DNA from: DASSLY01 sp035689185
GTDB lineage: Bacteria > Actinomycetota > Actinomycetes > Actinomycetales > Dermatophilaceae
Length of the DNA stretch: 41,010 bases
Direction of reading: 5' to 3'
NCBI GenBank assembly: GCA_035689185.1
Contig: DASSLY010000047.1
Span: 1 to 41,010 of the forward strand
Below are positions 33,170-39,864 of the stretch, piece after piece. Numbering within the stretch: position 1 is the stretch's first letter; each line of letters opens with the position of its first letter. A model generated the notes under the pieces. That model searched no databases and had not been told where the DNA came from. It saw nothing but the letters and a program-made list of their open reading frames with translations. The position numbers were made by a program, and so were the translations under genes.

Positions 33170-34534
33170 GTGAGCGAATCCGACCTGCTGGCAGCGGTGC
33201 TGGGCGAGGCCCCGGCCTTCCTGGACAGCCTCGACACCCGCCCGGTGCGGTCGGACAGCGACGTCGACGCTGTCGTCGCGGCCCTAGGCGGACCCCTTCC
33301 CGCGCGCGGCTCCGACCCGCTGGCGGTGGTCCGCCAGCTGGTGGCCGGCGCGGGGCCCGGCCTGGTGGCGATGCCCTCCCCTCGGTTCTTCGGCTGGGTG
33401 ATCGGCGGCACGTTGCCGGCCGCGCTGGCTGCCGACTGGCTGACCTCGGTCTGGGACCAGAACGCGGGGCTGCTGGCCTCCTCACCCGCCGCGGCCGGGG
33501 CCGAGCGGGTCGCTGGCGCCTGGCTGCTCGACCTGCTCGGGCTGCCGGCAGGGGCGGCGGTGGGGTTCGTGACCGGGGGGAAGATGGCCAACTTCACCTG
33601 CCTGGCAGCCGCGCGGCATACCGTGCTCGCCCGGGCCGGCTGGGACGTCGAGAAGGAGGGGCTTGCGGGTGCCCCGCCGGTCACCGTGGTCGTCGGCGCG
33701 GAGCGGCACGAGAGCGTCGACATGGCGGTGCGCTACCTCGGGCTGGGACCGGCGCGCTCGGTGGTGGTCCCGGTGGACGACCAGGGCCGGCTGCGGCTGC
33801 AGGACCTGTCCCCGGCGCTGCCCTTGGCGGGACCGACGATCCTGTGCCTGCAGGCCGGCAACGTGCACAGCGGGGCGTTCGACCCGCTGGGCGAAGCCGT
33901 CGACCTCGCCCACGCCGGCGGGGCCTGGGTGCACGTCGACGGGGCTTTCGGGCTCTGGGCCGCGGCCTCGCCGTCCCTGCATCACCTTGTCGACGGCCTG
34001 GAACGAGCGGACTCGTGGGCCACCGATGCCCACAAGACGCTGAACGTGCCGTACGACAACGGGCTGGCCATCGTGGCCGACGCCAACGCACTGGCCGCGG
34101 CGATGGGGATGCACGCGGCATACCTGATCCAGGACGAGCGGGTGGACCCGTTCGCGGTGGTGCCCGAGCTGTCCCGCCGGGCGCGCGGGTTCACGGTGTG
34201 GGCGGCGCTGCGCTCGCTCGGGCGTTCGGGCGTCGCCGAGCTGGTGGACCGGCTGTGTATGCGGGCACGGGAGTTCGCGTCCGCGCTGGCCGGACTCGAC
34301 GGGGTGCAGGTGCACAACGACGTCGTGTACACCCAGGTCTGCGTGTCGTTCGGCTCCGACGCGCGGACCCGCGACGTCGCCGCCAGGCTGCTGGCCGACG
34401 GGACTGCCTGGATGACACCCTCGACCTGGCACGGCCGGGCCGTGCTGCGGATCTCGGTGTCCAACTGGCGCACCACCTCCGCCGACGTGGACCGCACCGT
34501 CGAGGCGATCCGTCGCGTGCTCGCCTCGGGCTGA
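33170..34534 (+). CDS. PLP-dependent group II amino-acid decarboxylase-like protein
   Basis: 454-residue fold type I enzyme of the glutamate/aromatic amino-acid decarboxylase group. Motifs: ASSPAAAGAERVAGAWL, GFVTGGKMANFTCLAAAR (cofactor phosphate binding), HVDGAFGLWAA with the PLP-contacting Asp, and the Schiff-base lysine K289 in TDAHKTLNVPYDNG. The GTG start follows GGAGG with 6 nt spacing. The substrate cannot be read; several family members act on aromatic amino acids. It is flanked by a gene remnant and a convergent FkbM gene, so no operon partner is visible. Confidence 0.88.
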   Translation: MSESDLLAAVLGEAPAFLDSLDTRPVRSDSDVDAVVAALGGPLPARGSDPLAVVRQLVAGAGPGLVAMPSPRFFGWVIGGTLPAALAADWLTSVWDQNAGLLASSPAAAGAERVAGAWLLDLLGLPAGAAVGFVTGGKMANFTCLAAARHTVLARAGWDVEKEGLAGAPPVTVVVGAERHESVDMAVRYLGLGPARSVVVPVDDQGRLRLQDLSPALPLAGPTILCLQAGNVHSGAFDPLGEAVDLAHAGGAWVHVDGAFGLWAAASPSLHHLVDGLERADSWATDAHKTLNVPYDNGLAIVADANALAAAMGMHAAYLIQDERVDPFAVVPELSRRARGFTVWAALRSLGRSGVAELVDRLCMRAREFASALAGLDGVQVHNDVVYTQVCVSFGSDARTRDVAARLLADGTAWMTPSTWHGRAVLRISVSNWRTTSADVDRTVEAIRRVLASG

Positions 34535-34603
34535 GCCGAGCGGGTGAGGCGCCCCTGCCGCCTTCGCCCGGCCGTCCGCGCTGGCCGGGTCAGCAGGTCC
34601 CTG

Positions 34604-35389
34604 TCAGCAGGTCCTGGTCAGCCGGGCGTAGATGTCACCGGAGCGGCCGAGCGGGCGGACCTGGTCGAGCAGCCGGACCAGCTCGCCCGGTTCCAGCCAG
34701 CGCTCGCTGGCCCAGCGCATGGTCTCCACCGGGGAGTAGTTGTAGCGGTAGTCACCGAGCCGCTGCACCTGGCCCAGCGCGGCGAGCGCGGCCTGGTGGG
34801 CCATCGGCAGGTACTCGAAGGACAGCGCCCGCAGCGGCCGGGTGAGCCCGGCCAGGACGTCGGCCTCGGAGCCCTCGACGTCGATCTTGCAGAACGCGGG
34901 CTCGCCGTGGGCCGCGATGAGCGCGTCCAGGGTGACCACGTCCACCTCCACCAGCCGGTCCCACCGCACCCGGGCGAAGCTGCGGTCTGCGGCCATGGAC
35001 CGGACCCAGTCGGTCGAGGTGGACGAGAGGGTCGGCGTCGCCGTGGAGATCGCCAGCCGGGTCGCACCGGCACGCGCCCCGGCCGCCACCGGCAGGATCC
35101 TGACGCCGCGGTCGCGGCCGAAGAGCAGGCGGAGGACGGCGACCAGGTCCGGCTGCGGCTCGATGGCGACCACCCGCGCGCCCAGCGCCCGCCAGGCCCG
35201 CACCCGGCTGCCGACGTGCGCGCCCACGTCGAAGCCGAGGTCGCCCGGACCAAGGAATGCGCCGTAGAACCGCACCAGCTGCCGGTGCCGGCCCGGGATG
35301 CCGTGGTAGATCGCCAGCGACCGGGCGACCCCCGCGGCGCGCCGCAGCCCGGCCAGGACTCGCGCCCCGCGAGTGTCCGACTCACTCAT
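34604..35389 (-). CDS. FkbM-family methyltransferase
   Basis: 261-residue SAM-dependent methyltransferase. The SAM site is LGFDVGAHVGSRVRAWRALG followed by VVAIEPQPDLV, then VVTLDALIA and FCKIDVEGSEADVLAGL, the FkbM hallmarks. ATG 35389 is chosen because AGGAG lies 5 nt upstream; the frame runs 58 codons further but without features. Substrate unknown; family members methylate sugars or natural-product scaffolds. A 12-bp direct repeat (34589 and 34603, GTCAGCAGGTCC) spans the stop codon. Confidence 0.85.
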   Translation of the reverse strand: MSESDTRGARVLAGLRRAAGVARSLAIYHGIPGRHRQLVRFYGAFLGPGDLGFDVGAHVGSRVRAWRALGARVVAIEPQPDLVAVLRLLFGRDRGVRILPVAAGARAGATRLAISTATPTLSSTSTDWVRSMAADRSFARVRWDRLVEVDVVTLDALIAAHGEPAFCKIDVEGSEADVLAGLTRPLRALSFEYLPMAHQAALAALGQVQRLGDYRYNYSPVETMRWASERWLEPGELVRLLDQVRPLGRSGDIYARLTRTC

Positions 35390-35833
35390 CGGCACTCCTC
35401 CGGGGCGGCGGGAACGGCGAACCTGGGAAGCCGACTCAGCCGGCATCGGCGGGGTGGTGCGGCGGACGCGCTGCTGCGGCTGCACCGGCGCAGCGGACTT
35501 GATGGACATGGCCACCATGGTCGACATAGTGCCAGGCACGAAGCGCGCCCCCGGCGTAACCATCCGGGTGGTGCCAGTGTGGACTGGTGGGTCTCGTGTG
35601 ACCGGCGGTGCGGTGAGTCGGCTTGATCTGAGCCGGCTGGCATCACGCAGTGACGCGTAGTGCCCTTGACGTGCAGTATCGCGGCCCCGGCCTGTCGGCG
35701 GCGGAGCCGCCGTTCTTCACTTGAAGTAGCAACGAAACTCGGTCAGGCGAATCGCGCACCCATGTCAATGGGTCGTCACGCAAATCGCGCAACCGAGCCG
35801 CATTTGCCGCGGGGCGCGGGTGCCCCCACAACC
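35390..35833. other. intergenic region between fkbM-like and DUF2157 genes
   Basis: No supported gene. A 95-codon plus-strand frame at 35373-35660 has no ribosome-binding site or family features. The region has a lower GC content after 35710 and includes a hairpin at 35696-35712, a second small hairpin ACCCAT-GTCA-ATGGGT at 35758-35773, and AATCGCGCA twice (near 35750 and 35783). Confidence 0.5.
35696..35712. terminator. candidate terminator hairpin
   Basis: CGGCGGC (35696-35702), loop GGA, GCCGCCG (35706-35712), followed by TTCTTC on the plus strand. It lies 122 bp after the DUF2157 stop in that gene's minus-strand direction, so its real target transcript is unclear. Confidence 0.45.
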
Positions 35834-36964
35834 TCAGATCACCGCGAGCGTCACGATCACCGCCGTCACTGTCGCTGCGGCAACCCCAGCCGCCGTGATC
35901 GCGGCTACAGGTGTGACGACGGAGAAGTCGTGGGCGGGCGGCCCTGCTTCTGACCTGGTGTGCCGACGGCGGGCGATGAACAAGCCGGCTCCGACGAGCA
36001 GGGCGCCGACGACGAGCATGGCGATCGGTGCCGCCAGTTCGCCAGGGAACAGCTCGATGACGGACGATGGGAGCACCAACAGCGTTCCAAACGCGCCGAC
36101 AGCGAGCAGCAGCAGGTCATGGAACAGGACCGCGGTCGCGACGACGGCGACCGCCGTCACGAGCGCGAGGGTGATACCGGCATATGTCGGAATCGTCGTC
36201 AGTGCTCCGGCGAACATCCCAGCAGCCCCGAAGACCATGACGAACCGCCTCGGCTCCAGTACGCCGCCCCAGCCGAGCAACAGCCAGATCAGGGCGACGC
36301 CCCAGACGGCGAAGCCGGGCAGCGCGTCACTGACGGAGAGCTCGTTCGTGAGCGCTGCGGCGGTCAACATCAGGCTCACCATCGTGGCGACCTGCTGGAC
36401 GAGGGTGCGGCCGATGAGCCACAGACCGGCGGCGTAGGCCGCGACACAGGAACTGATCAGCAGAAGCACGTCCTTATCAGCCAGGCTCAGCGCATCTGCG
36501 CCAAGCAGCCCCACGAACCCCGCGAACGCACCGGTCGAAACCAGCCACAGCACCGAGCGGAGCCGGATGCCTACGTCTTCGAGACGCTCGGGAATAGCGA
36601 ACCCCGCGGCGAGCAGGACGGCTGCGACGCCGCCGACGATGACGAGCCTGGCCGTGGTGCCGACTTGGGTCCAATACAACGAGGCGATCAGAATCGACGC
36701 GACAAGGATGATCACACCGCCGAGGTAGCTAAGCGCTTCGATTACAAGCGATGAACGCCCGTGAGGGCGCTCCTGCACAGCGGGCGGTGCCTGGACGAGA
36801 ACGTCGCCGCGGACCAGGATCCGATCGGCCTGCTCGGGGGTGATGAGCTGATCTGCTACCCACGTCTTCAGCAGCGAAGTCAGCCGCACGGACGGTCCGA
36901 GCTCGCCGGCTTGAGGTTCCGGAGGGCGAGAGGTGGGACTTCGCGTGACAACGTGACGGAACAT
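35834..36964 (-). CDS. DUF2157-like multi-pass membrane protein
   Basis: 376 residues. A cytoplasmic N-terminus (1-80) contains LLKTWVADQLITPEQADRIL, the short helical segment typical of DUF2157 proteins, followed by about ten hydrophobic helices (82-340) with little polar content. ATG 36964 is chosen for the GGAAGGGG site about 7 nt upstream; the frame continues 17 codons further. GC content and codon choice look somewhat lower than in neighbouring housekeeping genes, which may mark the start of the accessory zone. Function unknown. Confidence 0.75.
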   Translation of the reverse strand: MFRHVVTRSPTSRPPEPQAGELGPSVRLTSLLKTWVADQLITPEQADRILVRGDVLVQAPPAVQERPHGRSSLVIEALSYLGGVIILVASILIASLYWTQVGTTARLVIVGGVAAVLLAAGFAIPERLEDVGIRLRSVLWLVSTGAFAGFVGLLGADALSLADKDVLLLISSCVAAYAAGLWLIGRTLVQQVATMVSLMLTAAALTNELSVSDALPGFAVWGVALIWLLLGWGGVLEPRRFVMVFGAAGMFAGALTTIPTYAGITLALVTAVAVVATAVLFHDLLLLAVGAFGTLLVLPSSVIELFPGELAAPIAMLVVGALLVGAGLFIARRRHTRSEAGPPAHDFSVVTPVAAITAAGVAAATVTAVIVTLAVI

Positions 36965-37057
36965 GGCGTTACCCCTTCCTCGCAGCTCCAATATCCGCCG
37001 AGCACGCCGCGCCACCCAGAGTCGAAAGTCCCGCGGCGAGGCCCAAGCCGCGACCCG

Positions 37058-37090
37058 TAGTCGGACCAGCTCATGGTGCCCCTCCGACTA
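37058..37090 (-). promoter_or_regulatory. 8-bp inverted repeat upstream of DUF2157 gene
   Basis: TAGTCGGA (37058-37065) and TCCGACTA (37083-37090) are perfect complements with a 17-nt loop, about 95 bp before ATG 36964. The enclosed minus strand carries GGAGGGG followed by an ATG (37074) that opens a 64-codon frame without recognisable features. Operator or hairpin function is inferred only. Confidence 0.4.
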
Positions 37091-37204
37091 GGGAACGCGG
37101 TCCTACCTCAATAAGAACCCACTGAGGCCCCGGTTCCGGGTGGACATGTGGCGGCGAGATTCCTTGCGTACCGCGTCATCTCCACTGCCTCGGCGACCGG
37201 CGGA

Positions 37205-37502
37205 TTATGAGTCAGTCCAGCTGGTGCGGACGGCGCTGAAGGACGAAGGTGACGTCGGCACGGCGCCGGGGTCGGCGAAGTGGTCCACCACGTAGGTCCG
37301 CAGGTCGTCGCGTACGGCGTCGGCGTCCCAGCGGGCCCGGGACGGCAGGTGCTGCAACCCGTCCGGCGTGGCCGCGCCGGCGTGCTCGGCAATCGTCCAA
37401 CAAGGTCTTCTTCTCCAGCCCCGACACCAAGCCCAGCATCAAGCTGCCAGCGTGGCGCAACGGTTCGTACCGGGCGAACCGCGGCGCGATCCGGTCGATC
37501 AT
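37205..37502 (-). mobile_element. IS701-like transposase fragment, frameshifted
   Basis: The minus strand from ATG 37502 reads IAPRFARYEPLRHAGSLM and then GLVSGLEKK, the N-terminal region of IS701-family transposases. The frame then breaks near 37401-37405, where one extra base seems to be present, and the continuation is in the next frame: WTIAEHAGAATPDGLQHL and then ARWDADAVRDDLRTYVVDHF. Similarity ends near 37262, before the catalytic DDE region, and a stop follows at 37205. The fragment is inactive. No terminal inverted repeats or target duplication were found. Confidence 0.75.
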
Positions 37503-37608
37503 CTCGGAGAACGCTCTTCGCCACCGGTCAGGTCTAGCGGGGAATCGTCTAGTCGTCCTTGACGCACTGCCATGCCGATCTGACAGCGCCCGTAGGTGCG
37601 GCAGTGGA

Positions 37609-37851
37609 TCAGTTCCCGAATCGCTGCTGTGCGGCTTGGCGGGTGGTGTCGAGCGCGGCGCCGATGATGGTCCAGGAGTCGCCGGCTTCGCGGGCGGTGT
37701 GGACAGCGTCGCGCAGCTCCCGCTCTGCTGCGGCGAGATTCTCGCGGGCGGCGAGGATGCGACGGAAGTGTGCAGCGTCGCGGGCCGGGTGGCTAGCGAC
37801 GTCGAGCTGGTCGAGGCCGGTGCGGTCGTGGTCGGACTTTGTCTTGGTCAT
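37609..37851 (-). CDS. small HTH-like protein, candidate antitoxin
   Basis: 80 residues. The first half is polar and charged, with a long helix (RRILAARENLAAAERELRDA). The C-terminus, SWTIIGAALDTTRQAAQQRF, is a helix-turn-helix-like motif common in short actinobacterial proteins (a sigma region 4-like reader). It starts 10 bp after the stop of the upstream 88-residue gene, on the same strand, so the two are co-transcribed. With that context a DNA-binding antitoxin is proposed. No toxin-antitoxin family is firmly recognised. Confidence 0.6.
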   Translation of the reverse strand: MTKTKSDHDRTGLDQLDVASHPARDAAHFRRILAARENLAAAERELRDAVHTAREAGDSWTIIGAALDTTRQAAQQRFGN

Positions 37852-37861
37852 CGATGCTCAC

Positions 37862-38128
37862 TCATCTCAGGTAGTCGTAGAACGTGGGCCGTAGCCGGTC
37901 GGCGTGGATGATCCGTGTGGGCTCACCCACTGGGACGGCGACGAGCTCGAGCATCAGCCCGTGACGATCGGGCCCGATGATGAGCAGACGTTCGTCGCCG
38001 TCGTACTCGTACTCGATCAGTCGGGTGGCGTTCCGCCACGCATGCTCGATGTCCGCGTCGCCGATGCCCCGTGCTTGCGAGCCGACGGCCGGATCGCACT
38101 CGTCAAGTATGCCTTGACGGGAAGTCAA
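37862..38128 (-). CDS. small protein, candidate toxin (DUF4258/BrnT-like appearance)
   Basis: 88 residues if TTG 38128 is used; no ATG or GTG is available upstream of the conserved part, so the start is uncertain. The core is GIGDADIEHAWRNATRLIEY, then ERLLIIGPDRHGLMLELVAV and RIIHADRLRPTFYDYL. The alternating strands and the final IIHADRLRPxFxxYL resemble small toxin-like proteins of the DUF4258/BrnT type; this is by pattern only. It precedes the HTH-like gene by 10 bp, the toxin-first order also seen in brnTA and higBA. GTCAA boxes cover its start region. Confidence 0.55.
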   Translation of the reverse strand: MTSRQGILDECDPAVGSQARGIGDADIEHAWRNATRLIEYEYDGDERLLIIGPDRHGLMLELVAVPVGEPTRIIHADRLRPTFYDYLR

Positions 38129-38147
38129 ACTGTCAAAGCGGATTGAC
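38102..38147. promoter_or_regulatory. cluster of five GTCAA/TTGAC boxes, candidate operator
   Basis: GTCAA at 38102, 38124 and 38132 and TTGAC at 38114 and 38143. The first pair forms GTCAAG-N5-CTTGAC; 38114 and 38124 form TTGAC-N5-GTCAA. The array sits at the start of the candidate toxin gene, where an autoregulating antitoxin would bind. TTGAC could also supply -35 elements. Confidence 0.5.
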
Positions 38148-38269
38148 GCCGGTTCGCCGCGGTGAGCACGTCATAGCCGCGACAGAAGGGACTGCCGCAT
38201 GGTCTGAGCGTCGATTCCGTCCTCTGCCGCCTTTTGGGACCGTGGACCGTGCCCGCCGACGTGTGCGGG

Positions 38270-38704
38270 TGGCCTTCACTCGCGACCGGTGGCACGCAAG
38301 CCAACGTGTCGATCAAGACCGTCTCACGAGTGGTCAACGGAGAACCCGGAGTGGGCCGGGCGCAGGTCCGCCGCGTCATCGAGATGGTCGGCACCACCGC
38401 TCCACCGCCACCTCGTCGTTGCGCAGCACCCGACTGCCCTGCATCGGCCTAGTCGTGCAACGACTGTCAGACACGGTCTCCGGTCAGCTGGCCACCGCCA
38501 TCGAACGCGAAGCCCGACTGCGTGAGCACCTGCTCATCGTCAGCTCCTCCGAAGGGTCGACCGACAACGAGGACGAGCTGGTCGACCTGCTGATCGCGCA
38601 ACGCGTCGACGGGATCGTGCTGATCCCCGCCGCCGCAACCCCATCCGCCGCCCTCCTGGCCGCCGCCAGCACCCTCCCCGTCGTGTGCGTCGACCGGCTC
38701 CTGC
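38270..38704 (+). pseudogene. LacI-family regulator, frameshifted and truncated
   Basis: Three pieces of a LacI/GalR repressor lie in order but in different frames. Near 38290 VAR is followed, after an apparent one-base loss, by NVSIKTVSRVVNGEPGVG and QVRRVIEMV (the DNA-binding domain). Near 38410-38440 a second shift leads to IGLVVQRLSDTVSGQLATA and then VDGIVLIPAAATPSAALL, ending at PVVCVDR, the first part of the ligand-binding domain. About half of the effector domain is missing. It cannot make a working repressor. Confidence 0.75.
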
Positions 38705-39210
38705 GTGACCTTGCCGCGACACGATCCTGGCCGAGGCGTATCCGGCGATGCACCGTCCGCGAGCGGCCTCCTGCGCGTTTTCGGTCGCGGTCGATTTCTG
38801 GTCAGGAGGGTACGCCCGTGGTGGCCCGAACTGTCGCGTCGAGCGACCTTGCCCGTCGTGTAGCGCCCTGGCGAACACCTAGAGCACGACTTCCACGGCG
38901 TGCCAGCGTGCCGCGATTCGTGGCAGCGGAAGCCCAGCCGCCTTGCTTGAGAAAGGGGCGGGCCGTGGAGCCGGGGGGTGGCGCCTCCGGACAGCTCTGG
39001 AGACTCGACCCGCAACGAACGACCGCACGTCGCGGCGGCCCAACACCTGCAAGTCAGGATTGATGAACTCGACGGACGGACCAATGCCTTCGCGATCCCC
39101 GTGTGGCATGCGGCGGGCGGTCCTCCCGTTCGCCCGAAACCCTGTTGCATGCTTGTAGCACGCCCCCTGATCCCAGGGACGTTTGCGCAGGTCAGCGGCC
39201 TATCGTACGG
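38705..39210. other. region without recognisable genes between the LacI remnant and tRNA-Arg
   Basis: Frames exist on both strands, but none has a convincing start, family motif or consistent codon use. The minus-strand frame 38879-39109 (beginning MPHGDREGIGPSVEFINP) is not recognised. The region may contain further decayed insertion material. Confidence 0.5.
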
Positions 39211-39282
39211 CGCCCCCGGCAGGATTCGAACCTGCGCTCCCGCCTCCGGAGGGCGGTGCTCTATCCCCTGAGCTACGGGGGC
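39211..39282 (-). tRNA. tRNA-Arg (anticodon CCG)
   Basis: A complete cloverleaf on the minus strand. The acceptor stem pairs GCCCCCG with CGGGGGC; the D-arm is GCTC-AGGGGATA-GAGC; the anticodon stem CCGCC/GGCGG carries loop CTCCGGA with anticodon CCG; the variable loop is 4 nt; the T-arm is GCAGG-TTCGAAT-CCTGC. The discriminator is G and CCA is not encoded. It decodes CGG. The 3' end faces the accessory zone on the left. Confidence 0.97.
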
Positions 39283-39365
39283 CAGCGGCCCGCCCGCAAC
39301 GTGCTGGGGACCGTGCCGACCTGGTGAACGGCCGTCATCTGCCGCGCCGGACGAGGTTAGCAGCC

Positions 39366-39371
39366 TAGGCT
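39366..39371 (+). promoter_or_regulatory. -10 box of the response regulator gene, probable leaderless start
   Basis: TAGGCT lies 7 nt before ATG 39379, and no Shine-Dalgarno sequence is present at that start. Confidence 0.5.
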
Positions 39372-39378
39372 CTGCGTC

Positions 39379-39852
39379 ATGGCATGGGGCGCAGGGGGCG
39401 GTGGGAGCATGGGTGCCGACCCGGTCGATCCTGGGTCGGACGGGTTCGGTGGGGTCGACGTCGGATCTGGTGGACGGGTGCTCGTCTGCGACGACACCGA
39501 CCAGATCCGCCAGCTGATCCGGGTGAACCTGGAGCTGGAGGGCTACGAGGTGGTCGAGGCCTCCGACGGCCAGGCCGCGCTGGAGATCCTGCAGGACCCC
39601 TCGAACCCGCTGCCGGACGTCATCACCGTGGACGCGCTCATGCCCCGCCGCGACGGGTGGTGGACGGTGAGCATGATCCGCGCCGACCCTCGGCTGGAGC
39701 ACATCCCGATCGTCATGGTCACCGCGAGCGTGCAGGAGCACCACCGCGCCCAGGCCGAGCAGGCCGCCGTGGACGGCTTCATCGCCAAGCCGTTCGAGCC
39801 GGACGAACTGGTCGCCCTCATCGGCATCCTCGCCGTCGGTGGCCGGGTCTAG
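39379..39852 (+). CDS. single-domain response regulator
   Basis: 157 residues. After a Gly-rich N-terminal stretch (1-32) comes one receiver domain: the acidic pair in VLVCDDTDQ, the phosphoacceptor Asp in VITVDALMPRRDGWW (about residue 84), the Thr in VTASVQ and the Lys in AKPFEPDEL. No output domain or membrane segment exists, so it probably acts by protein contact. No histidine kinase lies in the window. A leaderless start at ATG 39379 is likely; ATG 39409 is an alternative that removes 10 residues. It is followed 12 bp later by the LanC-like gene. Confidence 0.88.
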   Translation: MAWGAGGGGSMGADPVDPGSDGFGGVDVGSGGRVLVCDDTDQIRQLIRVNLELEGYEVVEASDGQAALEILQDPSNPLPDVITVDALMPRRDGWWTVSMIRADPRLEHIPIVMVTASVQEHHRAQAEQAAVDGFIAKPFEPDELVALIGILAVGGRV

Positions 39853-39864
39853 GGACTGCCCGGC

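Noticed and set aside
35373..35660. 95-codon plus-strand frame in the fkbM/DUF2157 gap
   Set aside because: No start signal or motif, and it overlaps the fkbM start on the other strand.
36880..37074. 64-codon minus-strand frame with GGAGGGG before its ATG
   Set aside because: It overlaps the DUF2157 gene by 85 bp in another frame and shows no family feature; kept only as a note on the inverted repeat.
38879..39109. 76-codon minus-strand frame beginning MPHGDREGIGPS
   Set aside because: Part of it reads smoothly, but it has no ribosome-binding site or known family and lies among gene remnants; not enough support.
39211..39282. Left copy of the tRNA-Arg 3' end marking an integrated element
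   Set aside because: No second copy of the T-arm and acceptor sequence was seen by eye between 35.6 and 39.2 kb; an exact search would be needed.
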